Positions 33,558-41,961 of a stretch of DNA of 56,371 bases are shown one piece after another. A model generated the notes under the pieces. That model saw only the letters and a program-made list of their open reading frames with translations, was not told the origin of the DNA and did not search any database. A program made the translations under genes and the position numbers. Each line of letters opens with the position of its first letter. Position 1 is the first letter of the stretch. The DNA is taken from assembly GCA_904419295.1 (NCBI GenBank), contig CAJFRA010000012.1:1-56371 (forward strand). Reading direction: 5' to 3'. Source of the DNA: Candidatus Pseudobutyricicoccus lothianensis. GTDB lineage: Bacteria > Bacillota > Clostridia > Oscillospirales > Butyricicoccaceae.

Positions 33558-34047
33558 CTATCTGCTTCTCCTCCAAGCAGCGACTGGCGGCCTGTCCCGC
33601 TGACCGCTGCTTGCTTTTCTGTCCTCTATCCATCCCTTTTAAACAACTGTATTGCCGGTTGGCAGCGGCGCCAGGTCTTCCCGGGCTGCGCCGCCATCCC
33701 TCTTCTCCCCGTATGGAAGCCGTTGCGCTATTATTAATCTGGTTTTTCTATTTTTCTATTTATACCAGATTAATTAGTTTTACTTTTGTTGATTCCCTGG
33801 ATTTCGACGGATTTTTTCTTGAATCCCTGGGGCGATCTCCGTATACTGATCTTGCGATGTGAGGAGCTCATCCCTCACAGTCAGCAATCCCATTTCCTAT
33901 TTTTTGTCTGCGGCTGGGCATCTGCGCCGGCTCTCTGCTCCATTTTCGATGTTGATCCGCATCGCCTCCCTAAATCCCTCTAGATCCTGCAGGGGGCGGG
34001 GCTGATCCCTTTCGGCGGCAGGCATCCTAATTCTCTCAACAATCACG

Positions 34048-34095
34048 GAAAACAGCGGCCAATGGTTTGTTCCATTGTCCGCTGTTTTCTTTTGC
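34048..34095 (+). terminator. Strong rho-independent terminator
   Basis: GAAAACAGCGGcCAATGG pairs with CCATTGtCCGCTGTTTTC around TTTGTT and is followed by TTTTGC. It insulates the next promoter from upstream transcription. Confidence 0.8.
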
Positions 34096-34120
34096 TTTCC
34101 CCTGTCGTCCATGGTATAAT
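34092..34120 (+). promoter_or_regulatory. Promoter of leader copy 2 and the YcxB-like gene
   Basis: TTGCTT (34092-34097), a 17-base spacer and TATAAT (34115-34120). The start point would lie near 34127, just before the structured leader. Confidence 0.6.
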
Positions 34121-34148
34121 AGCTGTAATGCAGTGATTATACCAATTG

Positions 34149-34195
34149 TATGGCCCTTTTCCCACTGTCTGTTGACGGCAGGCGAAAAGCTGGCC
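34149..34195 (+). ncRNA. Structured 5' leader motif, copy 2
   Basis: TATGGCCCTTTTC (34149-34161), a 22-base insert and GAAAAGCTG (34184-34192). It begins 28 bases after the -10 box, exactly as in copy 1 at 16922. The inner stem here is TGTC-TGTT-GACG, at the same place as AGCC-TGCC-GGCT in copy 1, so pairing is kept while bases change. GGCC also pairs with GGCC outside the TTTTC/GAAAA helix. More hairpins (ACTGC-ACC-GCAGT) follow before the gene at 34298. Confidence 0.5.
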
Positions 34196-34297
34196 TTCGC
34201 TTTGGTAGAACGACTGCACCGCAGTGGCAGCGGCCTTTCCCCGGCGGAGCAGGCGCTGCGCGTCCCGGCACGATCTTGAACCAGGAGGCATTTGTTT

Positions 34298-34822
34298 ATG
34301 GAACCGATCACCCTTGAATTTACCTACAGCAAAGAGGACTATGTCCAAGCCATGCGCCGGTTTTTGCGGCTCACCAAGACCATCTCGCGCCTGAGCCTCT
34401 TCTTTTTGGCGGTGGCCGCCGTGGCCGATGTGATCTTTTTGGCCATGTTCGGTCTGACCATTGAAAACATCATTTTGACCGTTATGCTGGTCTGCTGCGG
34501 CGTGATGCTTCTGATCTTTCATTATCAGCCGGCCCGCACCTACGACAAGAGCCCCCGTCTCAAAGCCGTGCAGCACTACGAATTTTCGCCGGAAGGCATC
34601 ACCATGAAAACGGCGTCTGCCACCTCTCAGGTCAAGTGGAACTTGTTTTCCTATTACTGGGATGACGTCACCGGTGTTTACCTGCTGCAAAACAAAAAGA
34701 GCTACATTCTGCTGCCTGCCCGGCTGTTTTCTTCCGACGATCAGCGCCAGGCGCTGCAGCAAATGGCGGTGGAAGGCAACCCCGATATACAATACAAGGA
34801 TTTCCGCCTGACCCGGGTGTAG
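34298..34822 (+). CDS. YcxB-like membrane protein
   Basis: A protein of 174 aa. Two adjacent membrane segments (about 33-50 and 58-75) are followed by a soluble domain with YEFSPEGITMKTASATSQ and LLQNKKSYILLPARLFS, the pattern of the YcxB-like family, whose function is unknown. The ATG at 34298 has AGGAGG nine bases upstream; a TTG two codons earlier is too close. A long leader of about 170 bases with the structured motif lies upstream. Confidence 0.75.
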   Translation: MEPITLEFTYSKEDYVQAMRRFLRLTKTISRLSLFFLAVAAVADVIFLAMFGLTIENIILTVMLVCCGVMLLIFHYQPARTYDKSPRLKAVQHYEFSPEGITMKTASATSQVKWNLFSYYWDDVTGVYLLQNKKSYILLPARLFSSDDQRQALQQMAVEGNPDIQYKDFRLTRV

Positions 34823-34952
34823 CATCAAACTTTCTTCACACTTTTTTAATCAAATTGCACAAAATTGCATCCTTGAATTTCTCTGGCCCTGTGCTGTGCC
34901 GGGCGGCCCCTGCCGCCTTGCAAAGCCTGGGCCTTTGTGTTATGGTAGAATA

Positions 34953-34992
34953 GTGCCAAATCATTCATCTATTTTCGGTGATGATTTGGCAC
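34953..34992 (+). promoter_or_regulatory. 12-bp perfect inverted repeat before the permease gene
   Basis: GTGCCAAATCAT (34953-34964) and ATGATTTGGCAC (34981-34992) are separated by 16 bases and lie just past a possible -10 box TAGAAT (34946-34951). It is followed by A-rich sequence, so it is not a plus-strand terminator. An operator or leader hairpin is likely. Confidence 0.5.
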
Positions 34993-35026
34993 AAAAAAAT
35001 AAGTGAGAGTGAGAAGGTCCGATGCC

Positions 35027-35932
35027 ATGCTGAAATACGTCCTCAAGCGCCTGCTGATCATGATCCCCGTGCTGTTCTGCGCTACGTTTATCGTCTACAT
35101 GCTGTTTTACATGGCACCCAGCAATGCGGACCGTTCCGCTGTGCGTCGCGCCGCCACACCGGAGGAGGCCCAGCAGATCCGAGAAGAACGTGGGCTGGAT
35201 GATCCGATCATCGTTCAGTATGGCCGTGAGATGAAGGAGATCTTCTCCGAAGACAGCAACGTGCGCCTGCAGCTGAGCGTCCGGCTGCCCAAGACCATCA
35301 AGCTGTCCCTTACAGCCGCCCTCATCGCCCTTGTGTTGGCGCTGCCCATCGGCGTATTCGCCGCCATGCGGCAGAACACATTGTTTGACGGCGTCAGCAT
35401 GCTGATCTCCTTTTTCGGCGTATCCATGCCAAACTTTTGGCTCGGCATGTTGATGATGCTGCTCTTCTCCCTCTATTTGGGCTGGTTCCCCACTTCGGGC
35501 AGCACGACTTTGCGCAGTTTGGTGCTCCCTGCCTTTACTTTGGCCTTTGGCAACATGGCCTTTATTTCCCGCATGACCCGCTCTTCTATGCTGGAGACCA
35601 TACGCCAAGACTACATCACCACCGCCCGCGCCAAGGGCCAACCCTATGGCATGGTCATCCGCAAGCATGCTCTCCGCAATGCCCTCATCCCCATTACTAC
35701 AGTGATGGGCCTGCGCCTGTGTGAGCTGTTCAGCGGTTCGATCCTGGTGGAATTGGTGTTCGCCTGGCCGGGCATCGGCCGTTTGCTGGTGGATTCCATC
35801 AACGAGCGGGATTACCCCATGGTCTTGGGCTGCGTCATCACCTTTGCTGCCTGTTTCTCCATCATCAACCTGGTGGTGGACCTGTTGTATGTCCTCTTCG
35901 ACCCCCGTATCCGACAACAGCTCACACACTGA
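35027..35932 (+). CDS. Peptide ABC transporter permease (DppB/OppB family)
   Basis: A protein of 301 aa with about six membrane segments. The N-terminus LKYVLKRLLIMIPVLF and the extracellular LDDPIIVQYG are typical of DppB/OppB. The EAA loop is RAKGQPYGMVIRKHALRNAL and FAWPGIGRLLVDSI follows. It should form an import channel with a DppC-type partner and two ATPases, but none of these is next to it. A peptide-binding lipoprotein lies 2.3 kb away on the other strand. AAGG lies about nine bases before the ATG at 35027. A terminator follows. Confidence 0.88.
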   Translation: MLKYVLKRLLIMIPVLFCATFIVYMLFYMAPSNADRSAVRRAATPEEAQQIREERGLDDPIIVQYGREMKEIFSEDSNVRLQLSVRLPKTIKLSLTAALIALVLALPIGVFAAMRQNTLFDGVSMLISFFGVSMPNFWLGMLMMLLFSLYLGWFPTSGSTTLRSLVLPAFTLAFGNMAFISRMTRSSMLETIRQDYITTARAKGQPYGMVIRKHALRNALIPITTVMGLRLCELFSGSILVELVFAWPGIGRLLVDSINERDYPMVLGCVITFAACFSIINLVVDLLYVLFDPRIRQQLTH

Positions 35933-35945
35933 TTTGGGAATTCCG

Positions 35946-35972
35946 AACCGGAGCGTCTCGCTCCGGTTTTTT
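35946..35972 (+). terminator. Terminator of the permease gene
   Basis: AACCGGAGCG-TCT-CGCTCCGGTT followed by TTTTCG, directly after the permease stop codon. Confidence 0.88.
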
Positions 35973-35995
35973 CGTACCTTCTTCAATTTGCAACC

Positions 35996-36023
35996 TTGCC
36001 AAACTCCGAGCTTCCCGTATAAT
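35996..36023 (+). promoter_or_regulatory. Promoter of the two-gene HTH unit
   Basis: TTGCCA (35996-36001), a 16-base spacer and TATAAT (36018-36023), ending about 34 bases before the ATG. Confidence 0.55.
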
Positions 36024-36056
36024 AAAATCATATTCTCGAGGAAGGAGTTCTGATTT

Positions 36057-36314
36057 ATGGCCCAAAACCATCCGAACCTTACGATCGATCGTTCGGAGAC
36101 CGGCAAACAGATCCGGCATTATATGCGGACAAAGGGGTACACCGCTCATGCCTTGGCCAGCGTCCTCCAGCTGAGTGACGGCGCACTGAAAAATTACCTC
36201 TACGGCCGCAACCTGCCTCCCCTGGATGTACTGCTGCAAATGCGCCAGCTCTTCGGACTTCAATCGGTAGAAGATCTGCTGGTCCTACAGGAAAAGGAGG
36301 TCCCCTATGCCTAA
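36057..36314 (+). CDS. XRE-like helix-turn-helix protein
   Basis: An 85-aa protein. A single HTH domain covers about residues 15-70 (GKQIRHYMRTKGYTAHALA, then LQLSDGALKNYLYGRNLPP and a helix ending LFGLQSVEDLL). There is no effector domain. AAGGAG lies nine bases before the ATG. It overlaps the following gene by eight bases, so the two are made together. Confidence 0.8.
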   Translation: MAQNHPNLTIDRSETGKQIRHYMRTKGYTAHALASVLQLSDGALKNYLYGRNLPPLDVLLQMRQLFGLQSVEDLLVLQEKEVPYA

Positions 36315-36801
36315 AGCATCCCACGCCGCCCAGCTGCGGGAAGCCATTTTAAATTGCCTGGCCGACGGCTCTCCCCACAGCATAGCGGAGATCCGTGCCT
36401 CGGTCGCAGCCCAAGACCCTTCGTTGCTCTCCCCCGGCCGCCGGTTCTCCGGTGTGCTCTACGATTGGGGAAAGGCAGACCCTCGCCTACAGCATCCCAA
36501 AAAGGGCTATTATTCTTATCTTGCCGCCCCTTCTTCCTCACCTCCGACAGAGTCGCCGGCAGAGGGCTCTGCCCCCCCTTTGCCAGAAGGCGCCCCCTCC
36601 GCCTGCCTCAAGGCAGCAGCGCCTGCCGGCACTTTGACGGTACAGGATGTGGCCGCTTGCTGGCAGGCTGTGTGCGAACAGGTGGAACGGCAGCTGAAAG
36701 CTCCCAGCTACGATATGACGGCTGCTGAGTTTACCGAATACCAGAAAGTCCATCGGCTGAACCAACAGATCCGCTCCCTGTTGCAGGCGTATTTGGGGTG
36801 A
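36307..36801 (+). CDS. Hypothetical protein with winged-helix-like N-terminus
   Basis: A protein of 164 aa. Residues 1-70 (REAILNCLADGSPHSIAEI, then RRFSGVLYDWGK and KKGYYSYL) look like a winged-helix DNA-binding domain. A proline/serine/alanine-rich linker (about 74-105) and a helical tail follow. AAAGGAGG lies seven bases before the ATG. With the HTH protein before it, it forms a small regulatory pair of unknown target. Confidence 0.65.
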   Translation: MPKASHAAQLREAILNCLADGSPHSIAEIRASVAAQDPSLLSPGRRFSGVLYDWGKADPRLQHPKKGYYSYLAAPSSSPPTESPAEGSAPPLPEGAPSACLKAAAPAGTLTVQDVAACWQAVCEQVERQLKAPSYDMTAAEFTEYQKVHRLNQQIRSLLQAYLG

Positions 36802-37030
36802 CCGGCGCACATCCGAAACCCCTTCCTTTCACGCCTGCAGCAGGCGGTCCTGGCGCCCCCACTCGCCAGTATTGGACCGGCAATGCACGGCGATCCTTTT
36901 TCGCCGCTGGGCTGCCATCTCTTTGCTCCTCTCATCCAGATCTCGGACTGGCGTGCCTTTCTCTCTGATTTGCACAAAGAGGCAGGTTGCTTTTCTGCAA
37001 CTTTCGCTCTTTGATTCTTTTTGAATATAT

Positions 37031-37052
37031 GATACCTTATACTTAAGGTATC
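37031..37052 (+). promoter_or_regulatory. Palindromic operator containing a -10 box
   Basis: GATACCTTA-TACT-TAAGGTATC is a perfect 9-bp inverted repeat 34 bases before the lipoprotein start. TATACT (37038-37043) lies in its centre and may be the -10 box. The rest of the gap 36802-37030 shows nothing clear. Confidence 0.5.
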
Positions 37053-37086
37053 GTCATTCATCTGCGGAGGAAAGGAGCGGAGTTTT

Positions 37087-38103
37087 ATGAAAAAGTATAC
37101 GTGGGGCCTCTGTCTTCTCACCTTGATGCTCCTGTTTGCCTGCGGCTGCCATTCGGACAGTGAGGAAACGAGCACCGACGAACCCACAAAAGACGTACAG
37201 CAAGAACAGAAAGCGGAGGAAAACACGCAAGAAGAGAGTGTGCCCACGCTCACTGTGCTGCCCACATGGGAGGAACGGCAGGCATTTCTGCTCCAGCATT
37301 CCAAGGAAGCCCGACAGGCCTATAATACGCAGATCTACGACCTGCTCAACCAGTGTTCTCCCCAACAAGTGTATGACGGGCTGCGACAAGAGCTGGAAAA
37401 CTGGTGCAGCACAGTGGAGGGCGTGGCGTTCACCCGGGTGGAAGCAGAATTTTCCCAAGATCCTCTATTGATGTGGAGCGATGGGGACAAACGCCAGTTC
37501 CGCAACGTCACCGCCTCGATCCGCCTGTTCTATGCCCCTTCCACCCTGGAAGGGGCGGAGCAATCTGTGATGGAGCCCCTGCTGGAAGAAGTCCAGCAAC
37601 TCATCCGCCAGAGCCCTTACGGGTTGAAGCTGGTCTCTGGCGAACTCGCTTTTGTGGATGAGACCACCGGTTACCCCAATTACTTTCTGAACGACCTGGG
37701 AGTGGGGACCCCTGATGGGGAGGAGCCCTCTGCTCCCATCCCGCCGGAAGAGCAGGCCTTGCAGACCCTGGCCTATGAAACGATCTCCGCCTTTTGCCAG
37801 CAGACATTTACCGGAGAACCCTTCACAAGCCTTCCCTACGCCAACATGACGCTCAGCCGCTTTGGCGTGGAAGAAGGTTCCCCGGCGCTGGTGTGTGAAG
37901 TGCGGATCCAGTATTCCAGCACGGAAGACACCCAAACCCTTGCACAGCAGCTGGAAGGTTTGGCCCAGCAGCTGGCCGACCAGTGGATGGGCGAAGGCCA
38001 GGCCTTGGGATCTTTGGGCATCACCACTTGCCAGATCACCTTTGATCTGCGGGATTCCCCCAACGACCCCCTGGTCTTTGATTTCCCGCTGGGGGCCGTA
38101 TAA
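37087..38103 (+). CDS. Hypothetical lipoprotein
   Basis: A protein of 338 aa. The signal peptide ends in the lipobox LFAC (Cys19), followed by an acidic glutamate/threonine-rich linker (about 24-50). The body has no recognised motif; it alternates helices with beta-rich parts. AAAGGAG lies nine bases before the ATG. It is preceded by a palindromic operator and ends at a strong bidirectional terminator. Confidence 0.75.
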   Translation: MKKYTWGLCLLTLMLLFACGCHSDSEETSTDEPTKDVQQEQKAEENTQEESVPTLTVLPTWEERQAFLLQHSKEARQAYNTQIYDLLNQCSPQQVYDGLRQELENWCSTVEGVAFTRVEAEFSQDPLLMWSDGDKRQFRNVTASIRLFYAPSTLEGAEQSVMEPLLEEVQQLIRQSPYGLKLVSGELAFVDETTGYPNYFLNDLGVGTPDGEEPSAPIPPEEQALQTLAYETISAFCQQTFTGEPFTSLPYANMTLSRFGVEEGSPALVCEVRIQYSSTEDTQTLAQQLEGLAQQLADQWMGEGQALGSLGITTCQITFDLRDSPNDPLVFDFPLGAV

Positions 38104-38192
38104 AGGAAAAGAATAGGTGCCCCCTCTGGAAGGGGCAGGCAGGGCAAAAATCCGGCCTGGGTGCCGATCCTCTCATGGATCCACCCCATCAC

Positions 38193-38239
38193 AAAAAAAG
38201 AAGCAGACGCCATGTTTCGTGGCGTCTGCTTCTTTTTTA
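38193..38239. terminator. Bidirectional terminator
   Basis: AAAAAAAGAAGCAGACGCCA pairs with TGGCGTCTGCTTCTTTTTT. It ends the lipoprotein gene and the convergent peptide-binding protein gene. Confidence 0.9.
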
Positions 38240-38257
38240 CAAAGGCGCTCCGGGGTC

Positions 38258-39820
38258 TTATTGGGCCCATTTCACATCTTCAAATCGGACATTTCCGTTC
38301 TTCCCCACGGTCACACCGGTGAGGTCTTTGTCGTATGCTTTGACCACCATGGTCTGGTACAGCGGTACAAAGGGGCTTTTTTCGTTGAGGTAGGCGGAAA
38401 GCTCTTGGAAGATCTCCGTCTGTTTGGCCTTATCCAGTTCCACTTTGGCCGCTTCGATCAGTTGGTCCACCGTGGGATCGTTCAGCCGGGCCAAATTGGC
38501 GGCGTCGATGGCGTCGGAGTGGTACAGGCCGCTGACAAAGGAATACAGATAACTGGAGGTGTAGCCCGAGATAGCTGTTTCGAAGTCACCGCTCATGATG
38601 GCGTTTAGATGGGTGGCATAGTCCATGGATTCGATCTCCATCGCAATGCCCAACTCCGCCAAATTGGCTTGGATCACTTCGGCAGTCCGCCGGGCCACGT
38701 CGTTGGAGACCAGGCAGGAAAAGTGGACTTCCTCCGGGTCGACTCCCGATTTTTCCAGATACTCTTTGGCTTTTTCCAAGTCATACCCCTGGGCATTTTC
38801 TTCGCTGCTGCCTTCAAAAGCCGGCGAGGTGTGGGCGATCGCAGGGATCCCCGCCCCGTTGCATGCCACGGTGACTACGGCATCCCGGTCCACCGCCGCA
38901 TTGACCGCCCGGCGGAAATCCTGGTTGTCAAAGGGCTCGACTTCGTTGTTCATCGCCATGAAGTTCAGCCGGGTGCCTTCGGCCTGCTGGACTTCGATCT
39001 GCTCATCTTCCTGCAAGCGGGTCAGATCCGTCGCTTCCACTTCCATGACAAAATCCACTTCCCCTGCCTGCAACGCAATGGTGCGGGAGGCGCCTTCCGG
39101 GATGATGCGCCAGGTCAGCTGCTGGATGCTGGGCTGATGGGCTTGGTCAAAATATTGGTCATTCTTCTCAAAAACAATGGAGTCGCCCCGGTTCCACTCC
39201 ACAAAGCAGTAGGGGCCGGTGCCCACCGGGTTTTCACTGAAATCATTGCCCGCATCGATCAACTCGCTGGGCAGAATATCGATATTCGCCAAATCGTCCA
39301 GTACCATGGCATAGGGGCCGTCGGTGGTGATCTTCACGGTCTGGCTGTCCACTGCCTGCACATCGGCCCAAAACGAAGTGTAGTCCGCTGTGGTGGGGAA
39401 GGTCTTGGCGTATTCCATAGAGGCCACCACATCTTGGGCGTCCAACGTGCTGCCGTCCTGGAACAAGACGCCCTGTTTCAGCGTAAAGGTCCATTCGGTG
39501 TCGCTGACTGTTTCATAGCTTTCGGCCAGATCCAGCTCGGGCTCCAAAGTCTGCGGGTCGATCTTCATCAGGGCATTGAACGTCAACAGATTCATATAGC
39601 CTGCCGTCACGGCCTTGTGGTCAAAAGGGTGAAGAGTCGGCGGTTCGCTTTCGGTGGCGATCACCAGGGAATTCTTCATATCGGCAGCAGCCGTCTGTTC
39701 GGCCTGGGCCGTCTGGCTCTGCTGAGAGCCTTCGGATTGTTTGCTGCAAGCGGCGAATACGCCCAGCAGCATACTGCCCACCAGGATCATGCCCACCCAT
39801 TTCTTTGTTCTTGACTGCAT
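38258..39820 (-). CDS. Peptide ABC transporter substrate-binding lipoprotein (SBP family 5)
   Basis: A protein of 520 aa. The signal peptide ends in VFAAC (Cys25). Family 5 markers include SEPPTLHPFDH, YETVSDTEWTFTLKQGVLFQDG, GTGPYCFVEW and FRRAVNAAVDRDA. It binds peptides or similar solutes outside the membrane and hands them to a DppB/DppC channel. No DppC or ATPase gene is adjacent; the DppB-type permease at 35027 may be a partner. GAGG lies nine bases before the ATG at 39820. Confidence 0.88.
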   Translation of the reverse strand: MQSRTKKWVGMILVGSMLLGVFAACSKQSEGSQQSQTAQAEQTAAADMKNSLVIATESEPPTLHPFDHKAVTAGYMNLLTFNALMKIDPQTLEPELDLAESYETVSDTEWTFTLKQGVLFQDGSTLDAQDVVASMEYAKTFPTTADYTSFWADVQAVDSQTVKITTDGPYAMVLDDLANIDILPSELIDAGNDFSENPVGTGPYCFVEWNRGDSIVFEKNDQYFDQAHQPSIQQLTWRIIPEGASRTIALQAGEVDFVMEVEATDLTRLQEDEQIEVQQAEGTRLNFMAMNNEVEPFDNQDFRRAVNAAVDRDAVVTVACNGAGIPAIAHTSPAFEGSSEENAQGYDLEKAKEYLEKSGVDPEEVHFSCLVSNDVARRTAEVIQANLAELGIAMEIESMDYATHLNAIMSGDFETAISGYTSSYLYSFVSGLYHSDAIDAANLARLNDPTVDQLIEAAKVELDKAKQTEIFQELSAYLNEKSPFVPLYQTMVVKAYDKDLTGVTVGKNGNVRFEDVKWAQ

Positions 39821-39884
39821 CGCATATCGCCTCTTTCTTTTTGTTGTTTGTCTTAGTTTGTTTAAGATTTTAAATTTCTTGTTC

Positions 39885-39913
39885 ATCATAGTATATAATC
39901 TTGATCTTGTCAA
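39885..39913 (-). promoter_or_regulatory. Promoter of the peptide-binding protein gene
   Basis: TTGACA (39913-39908), a 17-base spacer and TATGAT (39890-39885) on the minus strand, in an AT-rich leader. Confidence 0.75.
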
Positions 39914-40194
39914 TGGCTTTTTGCAAAAGAATTTTGCAGCCGGCATTCTTTGTATCTTTTTCTAAATTCAGCTGCTAAACCCGCTCCTTTTCTGTCATTT
40001 TTACAAAATTCCCTCCGATTTTGTGCCATTTCTCTTTCCCCTCCCCAGTCTAGAAGCACCGGGCCAGCATTTAATATATTGAATTTTCTCTGTGCTGCCC
40101 ACTGCGGTTGGCAGTGCAGTCTTCCCTCTGCCATCGAGTGTGGTTTTGCTCTGCCGCTCCATCCATCTGCCCGATCGCCCCCTTTTTCCCACAA
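39914..40194. other. Intergenic region with no gene seen
   Basis: Lies between the peptide-binding protein promoter and the terminator of the next minus-strand gene. It has no supported reading frame or clear structured element. Confidence 0.4.
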
Positions 40195-40237
40195 CAAAAA
40201 AGGCCGGACATGGCAGTTCCCAACCATGTCCGGCCTT
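40195..40237 (-). terminator. Terminator of the acidic hypothetical gene
   Basis: On the minus strand AAGGCCGGACATGG pairs with CCATGTCCGGCC and is followed by TTTTTTG. Confidence 0.82.
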
Positions 40238-40289
40238 CAATGCTTTTTTGTTTCGCGCCGGTATCCGCGCTTTTCCTTCTCTGTGTTCG

Positions 40290-40775
40290 TTAAGGCCGAT
40301 GATCCGATGGGGTGTCTTCCGGCATCTCTTCCCCTTCTTCTTCATCCAGGGCTGCCAATTCTTCATCGGCCAGCAGCTCCTCATCGGTCCACTCTTCTTC
40401 GCCGGGCAGCAGCATGCCTTCCCGCTTGTCCACTTCATACTTTGCCTGGTCGTATTGATCGCGGAAGGCCTCTTCTTCCATCTCTTCGATCAAAAATTCC
40501 TCTTTGTTGCCCGGGGAGATCACCTGGCCCCAACGCTGCAGCAGGGCCTTGTTCTGGGCCCGCATGGCGGTACGGAAGGCCATGATCTCTTCGCCCTCCT
40601 GGATGACGCAGGGGTAACACAGGGGTTTGCCCAGGGCGTTGGTCTCGATCCACATCACGGTGATCGGCAGTTGGTTGTGTTTGGCCTGGTAAAAACGGGA
40701 GTCGAATTTGCGGCTCAGGGAAAACAATCCCTTTTTCTTCAACGCACCCACAATGGCCACCGTATATTGTTTCAT
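40290..40775 (-). CDS. Hypothetical protein with acidic C-terminus
   Basis: A protein of 161 aa with no signal peptide. The first 85 residues contain MWIETNALGKPLCYPCVIQ and look like a small folded domain. From about residue 95 it is very rich in Glu and Asp (EEMEEEAFRDQYDQAK, then EEWTDEELLADEELA) and probably helical or disordered. No family is recognised. AAAGGAAG lies about nine bases before the ATG. It lies downstream of glutaminase and may share its transcript. Confidence 0.65.
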   Translation of the reverse strand: MKQYTVAIVGALKKKGLFSLSRKFDSRFYQAKHNQLPITVMWIETNALGKPLCYPCVIQEGEEIMAFRTAMRAQNKALLQRWGQVISPGNKEEFLIEEMEEEAFRDQYDQAKYEVDKREGMLLPGEEEWTDEELLADEELAALDEEEGEEMPEDTPSDHRP

Positions 40776-40828
40776 TGCATGTTCTTCCTTTCGCCTTGCT
40801 CACAGATGTCTCACTTTTCCGCTCTGGC

Positions 40829-41752
40829 CTATGACAAAATGCTGAGATCCAGCTGTTGGGCCAGCCTTGCCAGCAGCTCCATGCCTCCGCTGGAATTTCC
40901 CGTGGCGTTGAGGGCCGGGCCGATGACGCCAATGCCCGCCCGGCCGGGCACCGCGGCCATGATGCCCCCGCCCACGCCGCTTTTGGCCGGCACCCCGGTG
41001 CGCACCAAAAAGTCGCCGGATTGGCCGTACATCCCACAGGAGACCATTACCGCCAGGGCAGTGCGGCAATGCTCCCGGCTGGCACAGCGGCGGCCGGTCA
41101 GCGGATCGACGCCCCCTTTGGCCAACGTGGCGGCAAAGGCCGCCAGATCCCTGCAATCCACCAGCACCGAGCACAGCCGGAAGTAATCGTCCAGCAATGG
41201 CTCCACTTCTTCACTGAGGATCTGGGTGCTCCGCATAAAATAGGCCAGCGCCCGGTTCCGGTCGCCCGTGGCTTTTTCCGAGCGGTAGACTTCTTCTTCC
41301 ACCGTCAACCGGCTGTTGCCTGTCAGGGCCTGCAGCAGCTCCAACACCCGCTGGAACCGCTGCCCCGGCCCGCCCTGCACCAGCGAGAGGGTGGCGATGG
41401 CGCCGCTGTTGATATAGGGGTTCAGCGGCCGGTGCTGGTTCTTTTCTTCCAGGTCTACAATGGAATTAAACGTCTCTGCCGTGGCATTCAGGCTGATCTT
41501 TTGGGTCATCTGCTCCAAGGGGCAGTCGGCCAGGGCCTGCAAAAAAATAGCCACTTTCACAATGCTCTGCACCGTCACCCGCTTTTGCCACTGGCCAGCG
41601 CCCACGCCGGCGCCGTTGGGCTCCATCCAATAAACGCCCAGCTGGTTGCCGTCTGCCTCGGCCAGCTTGGGGATATAAGAAGCCACTTTCCCCTGGCGGG
41701 CCGCCGGCAGGCACTGATCCACCAGCCGCTGCAAGTATTCTTCTGTCAACAT
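40829..41752 (-). CDS. glsA: Glutaminase
   Basis: A protein of 307 aa of the serine-dependent glutaminase family, which converts glutamine to glutamate and ammonia. The S-x-x-K pair is in VQSIVKV near residue 64, and the conserved NPYINSGAIA, SEKATGDRNRALAYFM, VMVSCGMYGQSGDF and VPAKSGVGGGIMAAVPG follow. The length fits the bacterial enzyme. The ATG at 41752 is preceded by GGAGGG at about six bases. Confidence 0.92.
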   Translation of the reverse strand: MLTEEYLQRLVDQCLPAARQGKVASYIPKLAEADGNQLGVYWMEPNGAGVGAGQWQKRVTVQSIVKVAIFLQALADCPLEQMTQKISLNATAETFNSIVDLEEKNQHRPLNPYINSGAIATLSLVQGGPGQRFQRVLELLQALTGNSRLTVEEEVYRSEKATGDRNRALAYFMRSTQILSEEVEPLLDDYFRLCSVLVDCRDLAAFAATLAKGGVDPLTGRRCASREHCRTALAVMVSCGMYGQSGDFLVRTGVPAKSGVGGGIMAAVPGRAGIGVIGPALNATGNSSGGMELLARLAQQLDLSILS

Positions 41753-41865
41753 CACATTCCCTCCAAGGCGACAGGTGGCTGCCGCGCTTGCCCTGGCCTT
41801 GCCCGCCAAGGCTACTAAAGACCATTATATCGGCCCGCCCTGTCCGTTGCAAGGAGATTTTTTCT

Positions 41866-41894
41866 TTGACAATCCTTTCTGCCGGGTCTATGAT
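41866..41894 (+). promoter_or_regulatory. Promoter of the TauE/SafE gene
   Basis: TTGACA (41866-41871), a 17-base spacer and TATGAT (41889-41894). An in-frame ATG at 41890 lies inside this -10 box and so cannot be the translation start. Confidence 0.75.
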
Positions 41895-41961
41895 AAAGAA
41901 TAACGGCCTTTGGTTTTTTGCCACAGCCCTTTACTTTTGCTGTGTACAGGGGGAATTTGTT

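Larger units (their letters stand above)
33558..34297. other. 740-base gap without a protein gene
   Basis: It holds an AT-rich inverted repeat ATTAATCTGGT (33733-33743)/ACCAGATTAAT (33764-33774) followed by T-rich sequence, which may end the preceding operon. A strong terminator lies at 34048-34095, then a promoter (34092-34120) and the leader RNA at 34149. The stretch 33780-34040 shows no recognisable gene and may be decayed. Confidence 0.5.
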
